Shown here in pieces: positions 61,797-64,000 of a stretch of DNA of 64,000 bases; positions within the stretch are counted from its first letter, which is position 1; each line of letters starts with the position of its first letter. The notes under the pieces are model-generated. The model was not told the origin of the DNA. It did not search any database and saw only the letters and a list, made by a program, of their open reading frames with translations. This DNA comes from Colletes latitarsis (taxonomy: Eukaryota > Arthropoda > Insecta > Hymenoptera > Colletidae), in the NCBI RefSeq assembly GCF_051014445.1, contig NC_135141.1:8804001-8868000 (forward strand), written 5' to 3'. Made by a program: the position numbers and the translations under genes.

Positions 61797-64000
61797 GTCT
61801 GGTATTTGCAATCATCTGGCTCATACTTTCGCACTTACGCATACTTGTTGGCCAGATCCCGGGCTTTTTCTGGTTTGGATCACGTAGTAATGTGGTACCA
61901 CATTGAAACAGTCAATTAAACCTGAATTCGAACAATAGATTAGAGGAAAACCCCGGTTAGGTTTGTGTTAGGTCTGCTATTTGCAATCATCTGGCTCATA
62001 CATTCGCACTCTTGCATACTTGTTGGCCAGATCCTGGGCTTTTTCTGGTTTGGATCACGTAGTAATGTGGTACCACACTGAAACAGTCAATTAAACCTGG
62101 ATTGGATCAATATTTTAGAGGATAATACCGGTTAGGTCTGGATTATGTCCGGGATTTGCCCTCATCTGGCTCGTACGTTCGCATTTTCCTCATACTTCTT
62201 GGCTAGATCCTGGGTTTCCGCTGGTTTGGATAACGTTGTAATGTGGTACCACACTGAAACGGTTAATTAAACCCGGATACGATCTATATTCTAGAGGATA
62301 ACACCGGTTAGGTCCGGGTTATGTCTTGCATTTGCCCTCATCTGGCTCATACTTTCGCATCTTTCGCACATCTGTTAGCCAGATCCTGGGCTTTTTCTGG
62401 CCTGGATCACGTAGAAATGTGGTACCACACTGAAACAGTCAATTAAACCTGGCCTCCATCAATATTCTAAAGGATAATACCGGTTGGGTCTCGTCTAGGT
62501 CTGGGATTTGCCCTCATCTGACTCATACGTTCTCTTTTTTCGCATACTACTTGGCCAGATCCTGGGTTTTCTTCTGGTTTGGATCACGTAGTAATGTGGC
62601 ACCACACTGAAACGGTCAATTAAACCAGGCCCCGGTCAATATTTTAAAGGATAATACCGGTTGGGTCTCGTTTAGGTCTGGGATTTGCCCTCATCTGACT
62701 CATACGTTCGCTTTTTTCGCATACTACTTGGCCAGATACTGGGCTTTTTCTGGTCTGGATCACGTAGTAATGTGGCACCACACTGAAACGGTCAATTAAA
62801 CCAGGCCCCGTGCAATATTTTAAAGGATAATACCGGCTGGGTCTCGTTTAGGTCTGGGATTTGCCCTCATCTGGCTCATACATTCGCTTTTTTCTCATAC
62901 TTCTTGGCCAGATCCCGGGCTTTTTCTGGTTTGGATCACGTAGTATTGTGGAACCACACTGAAAGTGTCACGTAAACCCGGATACGATCAATACGTTACA
63001 GGATAACACCGGTTAGGTTTGTGTTAGGTCTGCTATTTGCAATCATCTGGCTCATACTTTCGCACTCTCGCATGCCTGTTGGCAAGATCCCGGGCTTTTT
63101 CTCGTTTGGATCACGTAGTAATGTGGTACCACACTGAAACAGTCAATTTAACCTGGCTTCGATGAATATTTTAAAGGATAACACTGGTTGGGTCTCGGTT
63201 AGGTCTGGGATTTGCCCTCATCCAGCTCATACTTTCGCACATTTCGCATACCTGTTGGCCATATCCTCGGCTTCTTCTGGTTTGGATCACGTAGTAGTGC
63301 GGTACCACACTGAAACAGTCAATTAAACCGTGCCCCGGTCAATATTTTAAAGGATAACACCAGTTAGGTCTGTTATTTGACTGCATCTGCCAATACTTTC
63401 GCACTTTCGCATACTTTTTGGCCAGATCCTGGGCTTTTTCTGGTTTGGATCACGTAGTAATGTGGTACCACACTGAAACAGTAAATTAAACCTGGATTGG
63501 ATAATTCTTTTAGAGGATAATATCGGTTGGGTCTCGTTTAGGTCTGAGATTTGCCCTCATCTGGCTCATACGTTCGCATTTTTCTCAAACATCTTGGCCA
63601 GGTCCTGGGCTTTTTCTAGTTTGGATCACGTAGTAATGTGGGACTACACTGAAGCAGTCAATTAAGACAGGCCCCGATCAATATTTTAAGGGATAACACC
63701 AGTTAACTCTGGTGTTTGACCCCATCTGCCTCATACTTTCGCATTTATCGCATACTTGTTGGCCAGATCCTGGATTTTTTCAGTTTGGATAACGTAGTAA
63801 TGCGGTACCACACTGTAGCAGTCAATTAAACCTGGATTGGTTCAATATTTTAGAGGATAATACCGGTTAGGTCTGGGTTATGTCCGGGATTTGCCCTCAT
63901 CTGGCTCATACTTTCGCATCTTTCGCACACCTGTTGGCCAGATCCTGGGGTTTCTTCGGGTTTGGATAACATAGTAATGTGGTACCACACTGAAACAGTC

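Larger units (their letters stand above)
54787..64000. repeat. large higher-order repeat, copy 3 (cut by window end)
   Basis: Offset to copy 2 is 14,186 up to about 56600 and 14,363 afterwards, because one monomer near 56630-56806 is present here and absent from copy 2. Element B is at 59923-61796. Near 63400 the monomer order departs from copies 1 and 2: a monomer with AATTCTTTTAGAGG follows where the others continue differently. The unit is therefore rearranged before the window ends. Confidence 0.88.

Noticed and set aside
1..64000. CRISPR array
   Set aside because: The repeats are contiguous 176-bp monomers with no unique spacers, in eukaryotic sequence.
1..64000. CENP-B box in the satellite
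   Set aside because: I looked for TTCG....A..CGGG-like words in the common monomer and found none; a motif scan with mismatches would be needed to exclude weak versions.

Overview
The window is eukaryotic repetitive DNA, not a gene-bearing locus. About three quarters of it (roughly 48.6 of 64 kb, some 275 copies) is a head-to-tail satellite with a monomer of about 176 bp. The rest is five insertions: one R1-clade non-LTR retrotransposon and four LTR-like elements, three of which are copies of a single insertion event. R1-clade elements are typical of arthropods, so an insect or other arthropod pericentromere/centromere or heterochromatic satellite block is the most likely source. The species cannot be read from the sequence. 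I see no host protein gene, tRNA, rRNA or CRISPR array.

Layout. 1-4880: older, mosaic satellite with local 3-monomer periodicity. 4881-12736: the R1-clade retrotransposon on the + strand. It has a long 5' region with CRE/NRF1/YY1-like motifs and five ~68-bp GC-rich promoter-like repeats, then an AT/pyrimidine-rich tract and CA-rich tracts, then ORF1 (Gag with CCHC knuckles) and ORF2 (APE-type endonuclease plus reverse transcriptase). ORF1 is broken by one frameshift and ORF2 by two, and ORF2 runs directly into satellite with no 3' UTR or poly(A). 12737-14843: satellite with a 352-bp dimer. 14844-16725: LTR-like element A (minus orientation, TG...CA ends, 5-bp target duplication ATCTG). 16726-26890: satellite with a recent 2.43-kb tandem duplication. 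26891-64000: three tandem copies (13,710 bp, 14,186 bp, and a third cut by the window end) of a very large higher-order repeat (HOR). Each copy carries the same LTR-like element B (1,874 bp, plus orientation, TG...CA ends, target duplication GTCTG).

Inferred history. The satellite expanded first. The retrotransposon and LTR-like elements then inserted independently, all three within about 17 bp of the same phase of the monomer. Element B was captured in a ~14-kb block that later amplified by unequal exchange. Gain and loss of one or two monomers and a 2.4-kb-offset internal duplication distinguish the HOR copies. The left part looks older and mosaic, the right part young and homogenised.

Limits: alignments were made by eye, identities are estimates, and the near-identical long repeats could be affected by assembly error.
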